A stretch of DNA of 64,000 nucleotides from Lithodes maja (GCA_037953745.1 JBAKBP010013191.1:1-64000); one strand, 5' to 3'. Counted from the stretch's first letter, positions 24,468 to 35,877 are shown. The notes: a model not told the origin generated them from the letters alone. Program-made: numbers and translations.

Positions 24468-26262
24468 TGTTACGACTGGGGTTCAAATATATCAGGGCTC
24501 TTATTCATTGGACTAGTAATGGCATAAATGTTACAACGGAAAGCGCTAGCTCCAACCTCTGAAGTATATTCCCAGTGAACAAAGAACACAAATACTCTAC
24601 AGAGTTTTATATGCAATAATAGGCTATCAAACTCGCAATAAATGTGCGTCTACTCTAGGCTTAATGTTATGTGAAAACAGCCTACTACTACCTATAACCG
24701 AAGGTGCTTGGTTATGGTATGCAAAGTAAGGTGGTAAGAGAAGTTACAGCTTACGTTACTTTAATCAATAAATGTCAGGCACTCCTGCATGAAAGAAAGT
24801 GCACTAAAGTCCTTCAACACTAACAAGGAATCTTCTTTAAATGTTAGATGCTGTAAAGATGCTCGTATCGGAAATGGAACCCAAAAAGGCAGGCAGTGGA
24901 ACAATGCTCGTGCAGGCTATGCACACAAAAAGGCAGAATATATAATGCCGTCGGAGCCAAGAATATCCTAAACACTACAACACTAATAATAATTGCCACA
25001 ATGCAGTATTCCTATCAACAAAAAGAGCCTAAGTCGTTTGTGTCTCAATACATCAAACTAGGCTACGAAATGCTTGTGTAATCATAAATGGGTATGCATA
25101 AAAAGAGTAATTAGGTTAATATAGTTAATGTCTACTGTGACTGATAAAGTCTAGCTAGAGCCAATGATACGAGATACTGGTGCGCATGGCATGCTGCATA
25201 GCCTAGTGCAAATCTCAAGTCTGTGCGTCAAATATTACGTTATAATGAAGGGTAGCTCTCTTGAGAAACCTTAATACCGAAGTATTAAGCGTTCTCCTGG
25301 CGTACCTCAAAGACAAACAATCGAGACTAGAACAGTGCAGAATGGTATAGGCAAAAAGCCCTCATTCGTGCATGCTCTACTCTCAATGGCACAAAGACTA
25401 GAATTTACTCAATCAACTCCAGTTCTCAGGTATGTCGTGCCGCTTTTAACTGAAGCCAGCACTCATAGGAAACAATACCTATTATATCAGACTCCTAGTC
25501 TAGCATTATCTAATCCAGCAGAACACTAATAATTATAGGAAGCGGCAATATGAAAGCCAACCAATGCTTTGTGATCCACTTATCTTAACAACTAACATAC
25601 ACAGGTTATATCAGACCTTAACACACAATACAACTGGCCAGCATGAAGCTGATTTTGCAGAGTTAACCAGAGGGGATATAATGGTAATAGAAAGGTGGTG
25701 AAAGATATGGAAAATGAGAGAGATAGGCAGAGGAAAAGATTCTCAGGTACGGAGCGGGGATAGATAGCAAGGGACAAAAAGATGGGTGTGTTCTAGAAAC
25801 CAGATCTGAGGGAAAGAGTGGCGAGGAACCAGTATATATACTCGCACTAGCTCGAGCCGCGTTGGAAACCAGCGGTTACAAGTCAACTAACCACTAACAG
25901 AGCTCGCAGCATGGTAAGGACCTCCCTCCACCAACCCCCGCGAGGCAGCCAGCCGTGACGTCATCGAGCGGGACAAAAAACACTGCGCGCCCCCTCTCAC
26001 TCTGTTCTACTCCCTCTCTCTCTCCCAGATCCTATCATTACTAGTTAATGACAAAACATAATATTATACTTTACAATTAAATATATAAAGCCTTGACATG
26101 GGCGAAAACAAAGAGCCTTTCTGGACTGCCCATGACACGAGCTTTCATATGAAATAAAGCACACTCTAATACATAAACTGTAGCCCCATCCACTGCCCTG
26201 GCGATCCTAGTGAGTCACTGTAGGACAAGCCATGCGGTTCTAACGGAGTGGTCAACGTCACA
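24468..26262 (-). repeat. 5' LTR of B1
   Basis: 1795 bp, ends TGTTACGAC...CGTCACA on plus. It contains a minus-strand TATA box (GTATATATAC, about 25831-25840) some 425 bp from the LTR start, matching the position of the TATA box in family A. It is otherwise diverged from the A LTR. Confidence 0.9.
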
Positions 26263-26266
26263 GCAG

Positions 26267-28320
26267 TCATCTAGTCCTCAACTAACTTACCTTTAGATTC
26301 CTTATCTCTCTCTCTCCCGGGGCCTTGCGAAGGCGAGTGGATCCGAGAATAGACTCAGTAGCACATGCCGGGTTACACACCAGGGGTGCCTACAGAAGTT
26401 GCCGGACAACGTCCCGGCGGTATTGGATAGGGACAGAACAGTCGGGAATGCTCAATGGGTCTAAAAAATATCTCAATTGTCCATTCACTAATCTGGGTAA
26501 CCAAGTTAGGGGTAGGTCAGGAATTTAAAATACAAAGAAAGCGTTGCTGTTCTTGAGTACATGCCCAGCCTACCGGCGGGAACATCCATTACCTACCAGG
26601 AACTGACCACTGTTCTGGCCCTAACCGGTCTACCGGCGGATTCACCCACTACCGGCAACCCCGAACGAACGTTTTAAGAATAACTCCTTCCGGTGTACTT
26701 TTGGACCGATAAAAAATCCACTTAGAATTGTCACTGGCACGGTACCACCTTCAACACAGAGAATAATCTGGTGGTAAAGTCCGAAGTGGGAAGACCATGA
26801 TACTTTCAAGGAATCTCAAGGTCGAGAGGATAGACGACTGCAGGTTAAGGGGCAATCTCATTCCAAACGATGCACACACAGTCCTGTTTATGTGGGAAAC
26901 ATTGCCTAGATCTATCCAGTATTGGTTATGTATTTTATGAATGTGAGATCTCTAAGGATCAAGATCAACCCGGTAAGGTGAATCTTGTTCCTGTAAGGGT
27001 TTTTTTCAGGGAAAAGGGCGATTCCAGAGGGCAACCGACTGTACTCAGTAGGAGAATGAAGAACCTTACAAGTTTGAGGCTTCTTCTCTCTCTGTACACA
27101 TAGCAAGGATATGGTCGTTCCCCGGTCTCGCTCTCACGTGAAATTCAAGGCTGGAAAGGTTAGATCGGTTAAATTTACAAGTAAACGAGGGTTGACGACA
27201 ACAGTCTTACATCTTTTACCAACAGGCAGTATATTGTGTGTACTTCCCATAAAGCATGACTCTCTCTCGACCGAGGCAAAGGAAACATAGCAAAATAGGC
27301 TTTCTCCTCCGCTGGCGGCACAATATTTCCAAATAAGTAATTCACGAGCCCCTAGTCCTTCTACGCCGGTCTTTAGTAAACATGATATTCTTGATCATAC
27401 ACAAGTCGCCTCTCCCCAGCCACGTTTTTGATCAGAGAAATTTGCGGCTCGGCAATACAACAAGATTACCAAGAGCTTCACAATGGTGGGGCTACAGAAA
27501 AGGTATAAGAAGGTTAGTGCGAGTCAGCAAGGACCAGAGCGTCTAGTGCACCAGAGGCCTGGGTAATAAGTTAGCTCTTTCACTCCCACCCATCCGGCCA
27601 GTAGTGTGAATGTACTGTTCTATTGGCAACAGGAAAATGGGGTGTTTTTCAGCCATAAATCTTCCTCAACATGGGGAAAGGGCAATCAAGGCAACACTGG
27701 GATCTACCTATGTCCGAGACAATACTCGTAACCCGCCGGCGCTAGACGCCAGCGGGGATCAACTCTCATTAAGCGGAAGTTATCCGGCTTTAACGGGCAA
27801 GTAACCCTCGTCCGATGGGACACCGGCGGATCGAGTCCCACCTACCAGGCCAACGAAGGCCGTTACCTGTCAATCATGGGTATATGACAAGGTGGAGACC
27901 GCGTGAAGGGCTACCAGGCTTTAGCTTTAGGCTAGCTCGTCGAAGCGACAACAGCTAGTCGACGTCTGCAGTACCCCCCCCCGCGACGAAGGATATCTCA
28001 CTAAGACCCTTCACCTCTATGTAGTAATAACAGAACCGGGGGGGGGGGGGGGGGGGAAGTCCCAACAAGGCACCTTGACCTTTTTTATATACCATTGTAT
28101 TCTCGCGCCGGTGAATCTACACCGCCAGCGGGGGAGAAAAACCTATAAGCATGTTTCTCGTCTATGCCTACGAACTCGCCGGCTCAGGCCTACCCGGTTC
28201 TTGACCTACTTTTCATACAAGTTTTAGAATAAAATAAACAAAACACGCCAGGGATTTTGGAGGCTTAAAAGCATAAACGATCTCGGAAGGCTTCGGCTGA
28301 AGAGATAGTTCATGCGAGCG
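26267..28320. other. Unrecognised segment (right half), decayed
   Basis: Continuation of the segment at 16758-18115 across the B1 insertion. Only short frames are open (for example 26325-26528, 26870-27103, 27610-27804), none of which I recognise. CCGGCG-type motifs recur (near 26432, 26572, 26632, 27738, 27818, 28108 and 28167). An 18-base G run lies near 28040 and a C run near 27976. No tRNA, LTR or RT motif was seen. It may be an old, heavily mutated mobile element. Confidence 0.35.
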
Positions 28321-28605
28321 GCCACAGGCCGTAGCTTGATTGGTAGAGCGTTCGCCTGCTAACCGTGAGGTTGACGGTTCGAGCCTCGGGCCAGCCTGTG
28401 AGTTATTGGCAGATGTCAGTGCTGTTGGTGAACGGTGCGGTCTAGCAATCTGTGGCAACTATTCACTAACCCACCCTAGCCTTGCTATCCAGCAGGGAGT
28501 ATATGGTGGTAAAAACTGCATCATCATCATCGGCGGGAGTTACAAAATTATTTCTACCTCAGGAAGAAAGAAGCATGGGGAAGGTACAGGGCCAGAAAGA
28601 GTGAT
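28321..28605 (+). repeat. tRNA-derived SINE-like sequence before the LINE
   Basis: 28328-28390 resembles a tRNA: an A-box-like TAGCTTGATTGGTAGAGCG and a B box GGTTCGAGCC, with GCT in the anticodon region. The anticodon stem pairs poorly and no matching acceptor 3' strand is present, so it is not a functional tRNA. The following ~200 bp to the LINE start are probably the SINE body or LINE 5' region. No protein is supported here. Confidence 0.5.
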
Positions 28606-30424
28606 ATGAGGCGCGAACAATACAACACAGAAAGAAACACAGTAACCAGGGAAGTGAGGGCTGCCAAGCATGACTATGAGAGGAAAGTTGCTTTGGACTC
28701 AACATCCAACGCCAAACACTTTTGGGCCTATGTCAGATCTAGAACGACTGCCAAGGAAAAAATCACCAAGGTAAAGACCACAAATGAAGACCTAACTGAA
28801 GACGACCAAGAAATTGCTACTGAAATGAACAAAGCATTCAACGGAGTATTTGTGCAGGAGGATACACACGGAGCAACACCAGTGCCGGACACAATATTCC
28901 AGGGACCCAAAGTGCAGGACATCATAATAACCAGGGAAGCAGTTAGGAAACGACTACAAGAACTCAACGCCAGTAAAGCACCAGAGCCAGATGGAGTGTC
29001 TCCGGTGATTCTTAAAGAATGTTCAGATATTTTGTGCGATCCACTCCAGGATATCTTCAGCACATCCATTGCGACGGGCGATGTTCCAAGCGACTGGAGA
29101 AGGGCTAACATCTCACCCATTCTGAAAAAAGGCAGCAAGACCGAACCACTAAACTACAGGCCAATATCGCTAACATCTATAGTGTCCAAAGTCCTGGAGG
29201 GTATCGTACGACAAGTCATCGTGGGACACCTTGCTGAGAACAATCTCATCAGCGACGCACAACACAGATTTAGGAGCAACAGGAGCAGCCTCACAACCAT
29301 GTTGTGCTACATCGACGACCTAGTAAATGATATTGACAGTGGTAACTGTGTGGACATAAACTATCTGGACTGTGAAAAGGCCTTCGATCGGGTTCCCCAC
29401 CAGAGACTTCACACCAAACTGGAGGCAATGGGAATAGGTGGAAATATCCTGAAGTGGTTCAAGGCATTCCTTTCAGATAGGTTCCACAGGGTTACCATAA
29501 GGAACTCCCCGTCGGATTGGCTGCCGGTGATGAGTGGAGTTCCTCAAGGATTAGTGCTGGGCCCAATTCTCTTTTTGATTTATATTAATGACCTTGTTAC
29601 CAACCTCGAATCAGCAACTAGTCTTTTTGCAGACGACGCAAAGATATACAAAACCATCAGGACAGACGCAGACGTCGAGACCCTTCGGAGAGACATGGAG
29701 AGATTGAACGAGTGGAGCAGGAAATGGCTCCTAACATTTAACGCAGACAAATGCAAGACTATGCACATTGGGTATAATAACCGGAAAGAGGACTACCAGC
29801 TACGCGGGACAACACTCCAGAAATCTTCAAATGAAAAAGACTTGGGCATTATTATATCCTCAGACCTAAAATCCTCAGCACATGTCGCTAAAATCGCTGC
29901 ACAAGCAAATAGTCGTTTGGGCATAATTAAGAGGAACTTCTCCATATTGGACAAAGAAATCCTTGTACCACTCTGTGTCACTGTTGCGCCCGATCCTCGA
30001 TTTTGGTGTCCAATGTTGGTCACCCTACCTAATCAAGGACATACAGACTATTGAGAGGGTGCAGCGAAGAGCAACCAAGATGGTCCCAAACCTAGAAGAA
30101 TTACCCTACGAAGAAAGGTGTAAGCATCTTGGCCTCCAGACACTAAGTGACCGCAAAAAGCGAGGGGACATGATAGAAACATACAAACTTCTACACGGCT
30201 TTGAGGACATACCATACACCAGGTTTTTCCAGAAAAATAACAACCACCAACGGGGCCACTCGCTGAAACTCTCCAAACCAGACCACTGGAGAACGACACT
30301 GAAGGGGAATTGGTTCTCTATCAGAGTCATCGACGAGTGGAACGCACTCCCAGAGAGTGTGGTTACAGCGCCAACGATTGCCACTTTTAAAGCCAGATAC
30401 GACAAACATAATAACATAACCTAG
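28606..30424 (+). pseudogene. LINE reverse transcriptase, CR1/jockey-like, 5'-truncated, one frameshift
   Basis: 28606-29970 carries the linker and RT domain of a non-LTR retrotransposon: PEPDGVSPVILK, YRPISLTSIVSKVLE, the LDCEKAFDRVPH motif with the first catalytic Asp, SGVPQGLVLGP, and FADD at about 29623-29635. A one-base shift near 29964-29975 moves the reading frame. The C-terminal part (RRATKMVP..., GDMIETYKLLHG, WNALPESVV) then continues to 30424. The upstream apurinic endonuclease domain is missing, as expected for a truncated insertion. The sequence style is that of CR1/L2/jockey elements common in arthropods; the exact clade would need a tree. Confidence 0.85.
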
Positions 30425-30527
30425 TTAATATTGGCTGACCAGTCTTTGGAGGTGGGGTTCACACAAGAAGCCTGCTTCTTAATTCCCCACTATCATTCAA
30501 TAGGTAAGCATCAATAGGTAAGCAGGT
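30425..30527 (+). repeat. LINE 3' end with short tandem tail
   Basis: After the stop codon about 70 bp of 3' UTR run into two direct copies of TCAATAGGTAAGCA (about 30498-30525). CR1/L2-type elements typically end in a short tandem repeat rather than poly-A, so this probably marks the end of the LINE. Confidence 0.55.
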
Positions 30528-31279
30528 GGACCGCAGTGAAGTGGTTCTAACTTCCACGCTCAGGGCTAGTAAGAGAACATAATATTAGGAGACTACAGGT
30601 ATAAAGCCATGTACGACTAATGCTTGCATGCATTATCCACACTAGGATCATACCAAAGGTAGAACTTTAGGTTAAAATAAGGGAGGACAACTCATCCTCG
30701 ACATACATGACGACTATGAGTCGTGAAATACGGAATCGCGTCACGAGAGACGGACTGGCTTCCAGATTTGTTGTTTAAGGGTGGCAATTCCAAGTGAAGG
30801 AACTACAACCCAGAACCATTAATCAATAGAGCTAAGTCTTTCAGACATTACAATATTATTCATTTTGATAACGGTGCACCATCGTTAGAGACTCCTCTGT
30901 TCTTGATTTCCTGATGCGATATTTATTCAGTTAGCATTTTACAATGTTGGTACCACATAATATGATGCCGGTTGAGAGCCAATTACTGTATGCGGGGCTC
31001 CTCAGTTGGGACGGCCACCTACGAGGCTAGTTATTCATAAGTACTAAATCGTTTTAGTGTTATCTGGACAGGCAAAAAAGAGGGGGGGGGGGGGTAGAAT
31101 GCAAGTAAGCACATAAGATCCCTAGAACCCCTCCGCCGGCCAACGTCCCTCCACCGGACTAAACGAGAGGTCACGAGATGTGATAAGTCGAGCCGGGTAT
31201 ACAACTAAAAATATTCTTTTCTATCTAGATAAATGTGTGCATATTCGGTAAAAAAATGTCACAGTCGAGTTCCTCTAAA

Positions 31280-31450
31280 ATTTCAGTCTCGCTCTCGCTC
31301 GCCAGGAAAAAAAATTGACACGTAAATGGCACGAAATGTTTTGATATTGATAAATAAATGGGATGAAATGTCTTAAATCGACAAAGTAATGGGACGAACG
31401 TGTTAGAATATCAATACTAATGGGGCTAAACAAGAGGGAGATGGGGGTCC
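31280..31450 (+). repeat. Dispersed repeat, copy 1
   Basis: Begins CTCGCTCGCCAGGAAAAAAA and continues as degenerate units around ATGGGACGAAA and TCTTAAAT. Related copies: 31860-32015 (minus), 34270-34440 (minus) and 35370-35510 (plus). Family not recognised. Confidence 0.55.
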
Positions 31451-31859
31451 CGAAAAGCAACTACCTCCTCCTTAAAATTATTGAGTATTGTAATTAAGTG
31501 ATCGACCTTTCTATCTCTGTATTAGAGGGGATTATAGGTATATATAATGGTATATGTTACAAGGGACATTTTAATTTACCTTTGCATACCTTTCTTAAAC
31601 ACTTCAGTACGGGTGAAGTTAATTATCTTTTACAGTATGCTAGCTATCATTAGACAATTTTACTGTTTAGCAAGAATATTTGATACACAACGATCGAATT
31701 TATGGAGATATAATACACCTCTCTGATTAATAAACGTCCTTTCTAAGCTGAATAAAATGGACTAATAATAGCCACAGTATAAGGAATAATCTAATTAATT
31801 AATTTCACTCCCAACACCAAACACCTCCCAATGAATAATGGCGATATACCCGTACTTAA

Positions 31860-32015
31860 ATGGTTCAAGGGAGTTTTTTCCCGGATCCTCTTCTCCCTCA
31901 TGCTTAGCCCCAATTAGTTTTTTAGATTCTAGGACGTTTCCCATTAGTTTGGCGAAATTAAAACCTTCACCCCATTTAATTTTCAATATTAAGGCTTTTC
32001 GTGCCATTTAGGTGT
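31860..32015 (-). repeat. Dispersed repeat, copy 2 (inverted)
   Basis: Reverse complement matches the other copies: CGACACCTAAATGGCACGAAA at the high end and GGGGCTAAGCATGAGGGAGA at the low end. The ORF across it (32007-31795) is not supported as a gene. Confidence 0.5.
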
Positions 32016-32841
32016 CGAAACATAGCATATATTTATTGAAGAATTGGGTAGCCAGGCTTATGGTGGCACACGAGGGCGTTTTGCGGCAATATTCGACGAA
32101 AACGTTTTTTCTCGTAGCTTACTAATTGAGGATTTCACAATGGAATCGAAAACTAGATCAAAGGTAGATTGTGTTGGCTAGTTTAATTCTTATGGAACTT
32201 ATATTGTCGTACAAATTGACGAAATAAGCGCTTGTGTGACACTGCAATAATGGTAGATTTACTCGAGAGCATTTCCCGCAACTTTTATCCATAACACTCA
32301 ACTGGCAGCTTCTGTAATAGACTTCTATCAACATCGTGTTATTTTTTACAATCGACCTTTAGTCTATAATAGTCTGCCACCATATATATTCATTTTCTTT
32401 CGTAACATTGTTATTAGAGAAAACGAAAATATAATGTTTGTGGGAGTCTTTTATAAAATACGAAAAACAATTATTCGCTTCTTCATCTATGTTGTTTCTC
32501 AGAGTGTTGGGGCTTGTACTGAAGGGAAAGCATTTAATAATTAAGAAAAATAAATATTGGAGAAGTTTCACTACGTTTATTGTGATTTATATTCTTGTTC
32601 TTATATCATTGTGACAATGTCGATATTTTGATCGTATCATTGTCATACAAGTGCGCGATGTGTTTGTCAGTCTTCCGAATAGCAATTCAGAAGATAACGT
32701 TTCTTGAAAAGGGGCTCCAGTCCTGCCGCTTTTCTTGACTTACAGTCTGCTGGTTCAATAATCCAGAAAGGTAGATAGTCTCTGAAGGCCTATTATAACT
32801 AACTAGCTTACAAATATTGAACTGTAAGTACAAATACAGTT

Positions 32842-33720
32842 GTGTGCTCAGATACTACTAAGCAGATGGGTACCCTGCCCGATCTGCTGTTCGATTCCAA
32901 GATGTATTCGAACAAAAATACCATCATGTCAGAGTGTGAAGAAATGGAGTATTTGGGAACAGGAAAGTATGGCACGGTGTACCTAGTACAGTACCGTGGA
33001 CAAACGGCAGTCAGAAAACTAGGGACTAAGTACGCTTCACAACAGGAATACTTAATGGAGGCTAAGACTCTAATTGACGTGGACGGTGCAGGAGGAGCCC
33101 CGCGTCTATTAGCTGTGGCTCGGGACCATCCTTGTCTCATAATATCTTATTGTGACGGCACAGAGCTGGATGAGGTAACTTGCCCCTATGCAATTCGCCA
33201 TGAGAGTTTGTGGTGGATGAGAGTTTTCTTCAGTTTGGCATCAAAATTATCTCAGTTCCACTGGACGGGATATATCCATAACGACATCAAAGGCAACAAC
33301 GTCTTGGTTAATATGGATGACATGAACTATCCTAAGGCCATGATTATTGACGCTGGTCTCGCTTCTAACACGGGTATCCCACCACCTAAGTGCAAGAACC
33401 ACTCACCCGACGATTACAAGAACTTTCCCGACTATGCGCCTGAGTTTTTCTTTGGATTCATCAGTCACCCAGCCAGCGATGTTTTCGGTTTGGGGAAAAT
33501 GTTTCATGGACAATTGAAAATTATCAATTCCCGCAGGACGTCCGAGCTGCTGTGGCCCTCTGAGTTTATCAACCTTATCACATCAATGGTATATAAAAAT
33601 CATAGAAAACGCCCATCACTAAATAATGTCATCGAAACTCTCCGGAGAGTAATTGCTATAATCCAAAATAAGATAATAGGCGAGGGTAAAATGGTTAGTG
33701 TTGAGGCCATTGACGGGTGA
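32842..33720 (+). CDS. Atypical protein kinase, single exon
   Basis: 292 codons covering nearly a whole kinase domain. Glycine loop LGTGKYGTV (38-46), the ATP-anchoring Lys (AVRK, Lys59), a candidate helix-C Glu (Glu73), catalytic loop HNDIKGNN (His146, Asp148, Lys150, Asn153), metal-binding DAG (170-172) in place of DFG, APE (DYAPEFF), and SDVFGLG of helix F. All catalytic positions are present, so it is probably active; HND for HRD and DAG for DFG are departures from the usual motifs. There is no signal peptide or membrane segment. The lack of introns amid transposons suggests a retrocopy or a member of an amplified intronless family. Substrate and pathway are unknown. The ATG at 32842 is the first in frame. 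Confidence 0.82.
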   Translation: MCSDTTKQMGTLPDLLFDSKMYSNKNTIMSECEEMEYLGTGKYGTVYLVQYRGQTAVRKLGTKYASQQEYLMEAKTLIDVDGAGGAPRLLAVARDHPCLIISYCDGTELDEVTCPYAIRHESLWWMRVFFSLASKLSQFHWTGYIHNDIKGNNVLVNMDDMNYPKAMIIDAGLASNTGIPPPKCKNHSPDDYKNFPDYAPEFFFGFISHPASDVFGLGKMFHGQLKIINSRRTSELLWPSEFINLITSMVYKNHRKRPSLNNVIETLRRVIAIIQNKIIGEGKMVSVEAIDG

Positions 33721-34269
33721 AGGAAGGAAAGTTTTTTTTAGTGTTGAATCGGGAGTAGAATTGACACTATTAATAAGGCCATATATTATTTATTTATTTT
33801 ATTGTTATTTTCAAATGATTTTATTTAGTTTAGAAACAATCTCAAGGAATCAGTGGGTTAAAGACCATGTCAATAATTAACCCTCTAACTCCGCGAGATA
33901 TTTCCTAAGCTGATAAAAAGACGTTTGAAGATAGCTATATAAATAAATAATTGGCAATATAAGATTATTAGCGGTTGGACCAGCGACCCTCCTCCGTGGA
34001 GAGAAACTATACCTTGTTCCAAATAGTTAGGCCAGATATCGTGAACCCTACCTCTATAACTCAAAAAGGACTTGAGCAAATGGGCTGTAAATTTCCACAC
34101 CTATTCCCTGTCTGACCCTTCCCTAATAATATAAATATTAGCTCGATTGCTCTAGTCGTTTGTGAGTTATAGAGGTTAATGTTCAAGAGTTTTGGCCTAT
34201 ATATTTGGAACAGGCTATAGGTACTCGGTAAAATAAATGTGAGTTTGAAAAAGGTAATATAAGGGGGTG

Positions 34270-34440
34270 TTTATTCTAGACCTCCTTCTCCCTCATGTTT
34301 AGCCCCATTGGTTTTAAGACTTTAAGACAATCTCTTCATTAGTTTAACGATGTCAAGATGTTTCGCCCCATTTCTTTGTCAATTTTAAGACCTTTCGTGC
34401 TATTCAGGTGTCGATTTTTTCCTGGCGAGCGATTGCGTGC
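34270..34440 (-). repeat. Dispersed repeat, copy 3 (inverted)
   Basis: Reverse complement starts CGCTCGCCAGGAAAAAATCG and continues with ATAGCACGAAAGGTCTTAAA, then ATGGGGCGAAACATCTT and GGGGCTAAACATGAGGGAGA, all shared with copies 1 and 2. Confidence 0.55.
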
Positions 34441-34698
34441 CTGTAATTTAGGAGGAACCAGTCGGGTTGTTTTTCTACCGAAAATGCACAAATATTTCTC
34501 GGAGGGGGCCTTGCCGGGTATCTTTTTAAGCTTTATGAAGGTCTAAGTAGGAAGCCAAATTATTAAGTAAATAACATTATATTTGTATTTAATAAATACA
34601 ATTTTTAAATAATTTCCGCTTAATTGAGATATTATTATGTTCCTTCCAACAACCAACTATACTCCTAAAATCGATTAATGAAATTTTACAAACACATG

Positions 34699-34775
34699 TG
34701 GCAGTCCGTGGATTCGAATCCAGGATGCTCACACCGAAAATCAACACCTTATGCATCGCACCACGAAGACAGTTA
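34699..34775 (-). repeat. tRNA-derived SINE remnant
   Basis: On the minus strand a B box GGATTCGAATCC, preceded about 45 bp upstream by an A-box-like TGGTGCGATGCATAAGG. Acceptor arms are not paired, so it is not a functional tRNA gene. Confidence 0.45.
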
Positions 34776-35369
34776 CTAGACCTTAATTTATAGGGCCTTC
34801 CACAGCTGAATAAAATCGTCTAATGCTAGCCTGTATAAAGTGATAACAGGCATCCTAATACTGAAAGGGTTAATAAAGTGTTCTTAAAGTGGTGAAGCAG
34901 AACCACTTAACTCCTTCAGGATCTAAGACCATTTTGGCAGTTTGTTCTGGCTATCTTTAGATGATTCCATGCAGAATGGGAAGGGTATATGGAGGTCAGA
35001 GGGTTGTTTGAGACTGTCTTTACCTTTTTAACTCCCACGGATCCTTCCTAAGCTGCATAAAATTGTCCAATGTTAGCCAGTAAACTGTCAAAAAAGCGCC
35101 ATGATCCTCAAAGGGTTAACACTATCTGGTCCGACGTCTTGGGGGTTATTATATTTTGTTTCATCATTATTGAAGATTTTGCTTGCTTTTGCCATTTTCG
35201 AGCAACGTATTTTAGTTTGTCTCTTAGGCTAACAAAAACGCCTTCCCATACTTCCTTCAACCTAATAATCTGGCCAAAAAGGGGGTCTCCCTTCAAGGTA
35301 AGCTTGTACGATTTTCGATAGATTAAAATAATGTTCTGACCGAAGGCAGATTTTTTCTAAGTTCAGACT

Positions 35370-35510
35370 CGCTATCGATCGTTCATCCAGAACAAAAATG
35401 ACACCTAAATGGGGCAAAGCGTCTTATTATCGCCAAAATGAGATAAAACCTCTTAAAATCTCCAAATTAATGGAGCGAAACAGAGAAGGTCCATAAAGAT
35501 TCCCTAGGAC
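35370..35510 (+). repeat. Dispersed repeat, copy 4
   Basis: CACCTAAATGGGGCAAAGCGTCTT, then AAAATGAGATAAAACCTCTTAA, then ATTAATGGAGCGAAA, i.e. the same degenerate unit as at 31280, read on the plus strand. Confidence 0.5.
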
Positions 35511-35877
35511 CAAATAGGGTTAAAGTAAAGTGTCAAGAAGGGATGCTTGGCTTCGTTATAAAAAATAATGGATTAGCAGAGTGAGAGAGAGTGAGAGCGT
35601 GAGTAGCCTACGTGTATTGAATATCCGCATCCACAGAACATCCTTATTGAACCTTATTATAGCATAGAAGCTGTTGCCTCACAGTCGTGGTGGTCCACCG
35701 CTGCTCCCGCATCCTGCGTCCCTCCTCTGGAGATTCACCTGATCGGGTATGGAGTTCGATGCCCCTCTACTCTGCGCCGTATAACCTGCACCGGAGGTTC
35801 ATCCTTGCATCCTCTTTTTGCAATAAAAACAACATCCACAGTCACCTATAATATTAGTATGTGTGTGTGAGTGTGTG

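Larger units (their letters stand above)
18116..26262 (-). mobile_element. LTR retrotransposon B1, complete, with 4-bp target duplication
   Basis: Both LTRs (18116-20242 and 24468-26262) have TGTTACGAC...GTCACA ends, and the whole is flanked by GCAG at 18112-18115 and 26263-26266. This 4-bp target-site duplication supports a genuine integrase-mediated insertion. The internal region encodes gag and protease but only scraps of integrase and RNase H and no RT. The 3' LTR carries a SINE insertion. B1 is a non-autonomous relative of D, split into two frames by a one-base deletion. Confidence 0.92.
30528..32841. other. Intergenic DNA with dispersed repeats
   Basis: No gene seen. It contains a G run near 31082 and two copies of a dispersed repeat in opposite orientation (about 31280-31450 plus, 31860-32015 minus), built from units resembling ATGGGRCGAAAYGTCTTAAA. 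It also holds a remnant with AAGCTGAATAAAAT near 31745 related to the TTAA-bounded elements further right. The rest is AT-rich and unassigned. Confidence 0.55.
33721..35876. other. Intergenic DNA with short TTAA-ended repeats
   Basis: No gene. It contains inverted and direct copies of the dispersed repeat (34270-34440 minus, 35370-35510 plus), several short sequences ending AAAGGGTTAA (near 34872 and 35119) with a shared AAGCTGAATAAAATCGTCTAA-type core (34803, 35047), a tRNA-like SINE remnant (34699-34775) and a GT run near 35861. Confidence 0.55.

Noticed and set aside
28037..28056. G run as a functional quadruplex or replication signal
   Set aside because: A lone homopolymer in decayed DNA with nothing else to support a function; it could be slippage or an assembly artefact.
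28328..28390. Functional tRNA-Ser(GCT) gene
   Set aside because: A and B boxes are present but the anticodon stem does not pair well and no acceptor 3' strand matches the 5' end.
30048..30417. Minus-strand frames opposite the LINE C-terminus
   Set aside because: They are shadows of the plus-strand RT coding sequence without own motifs.
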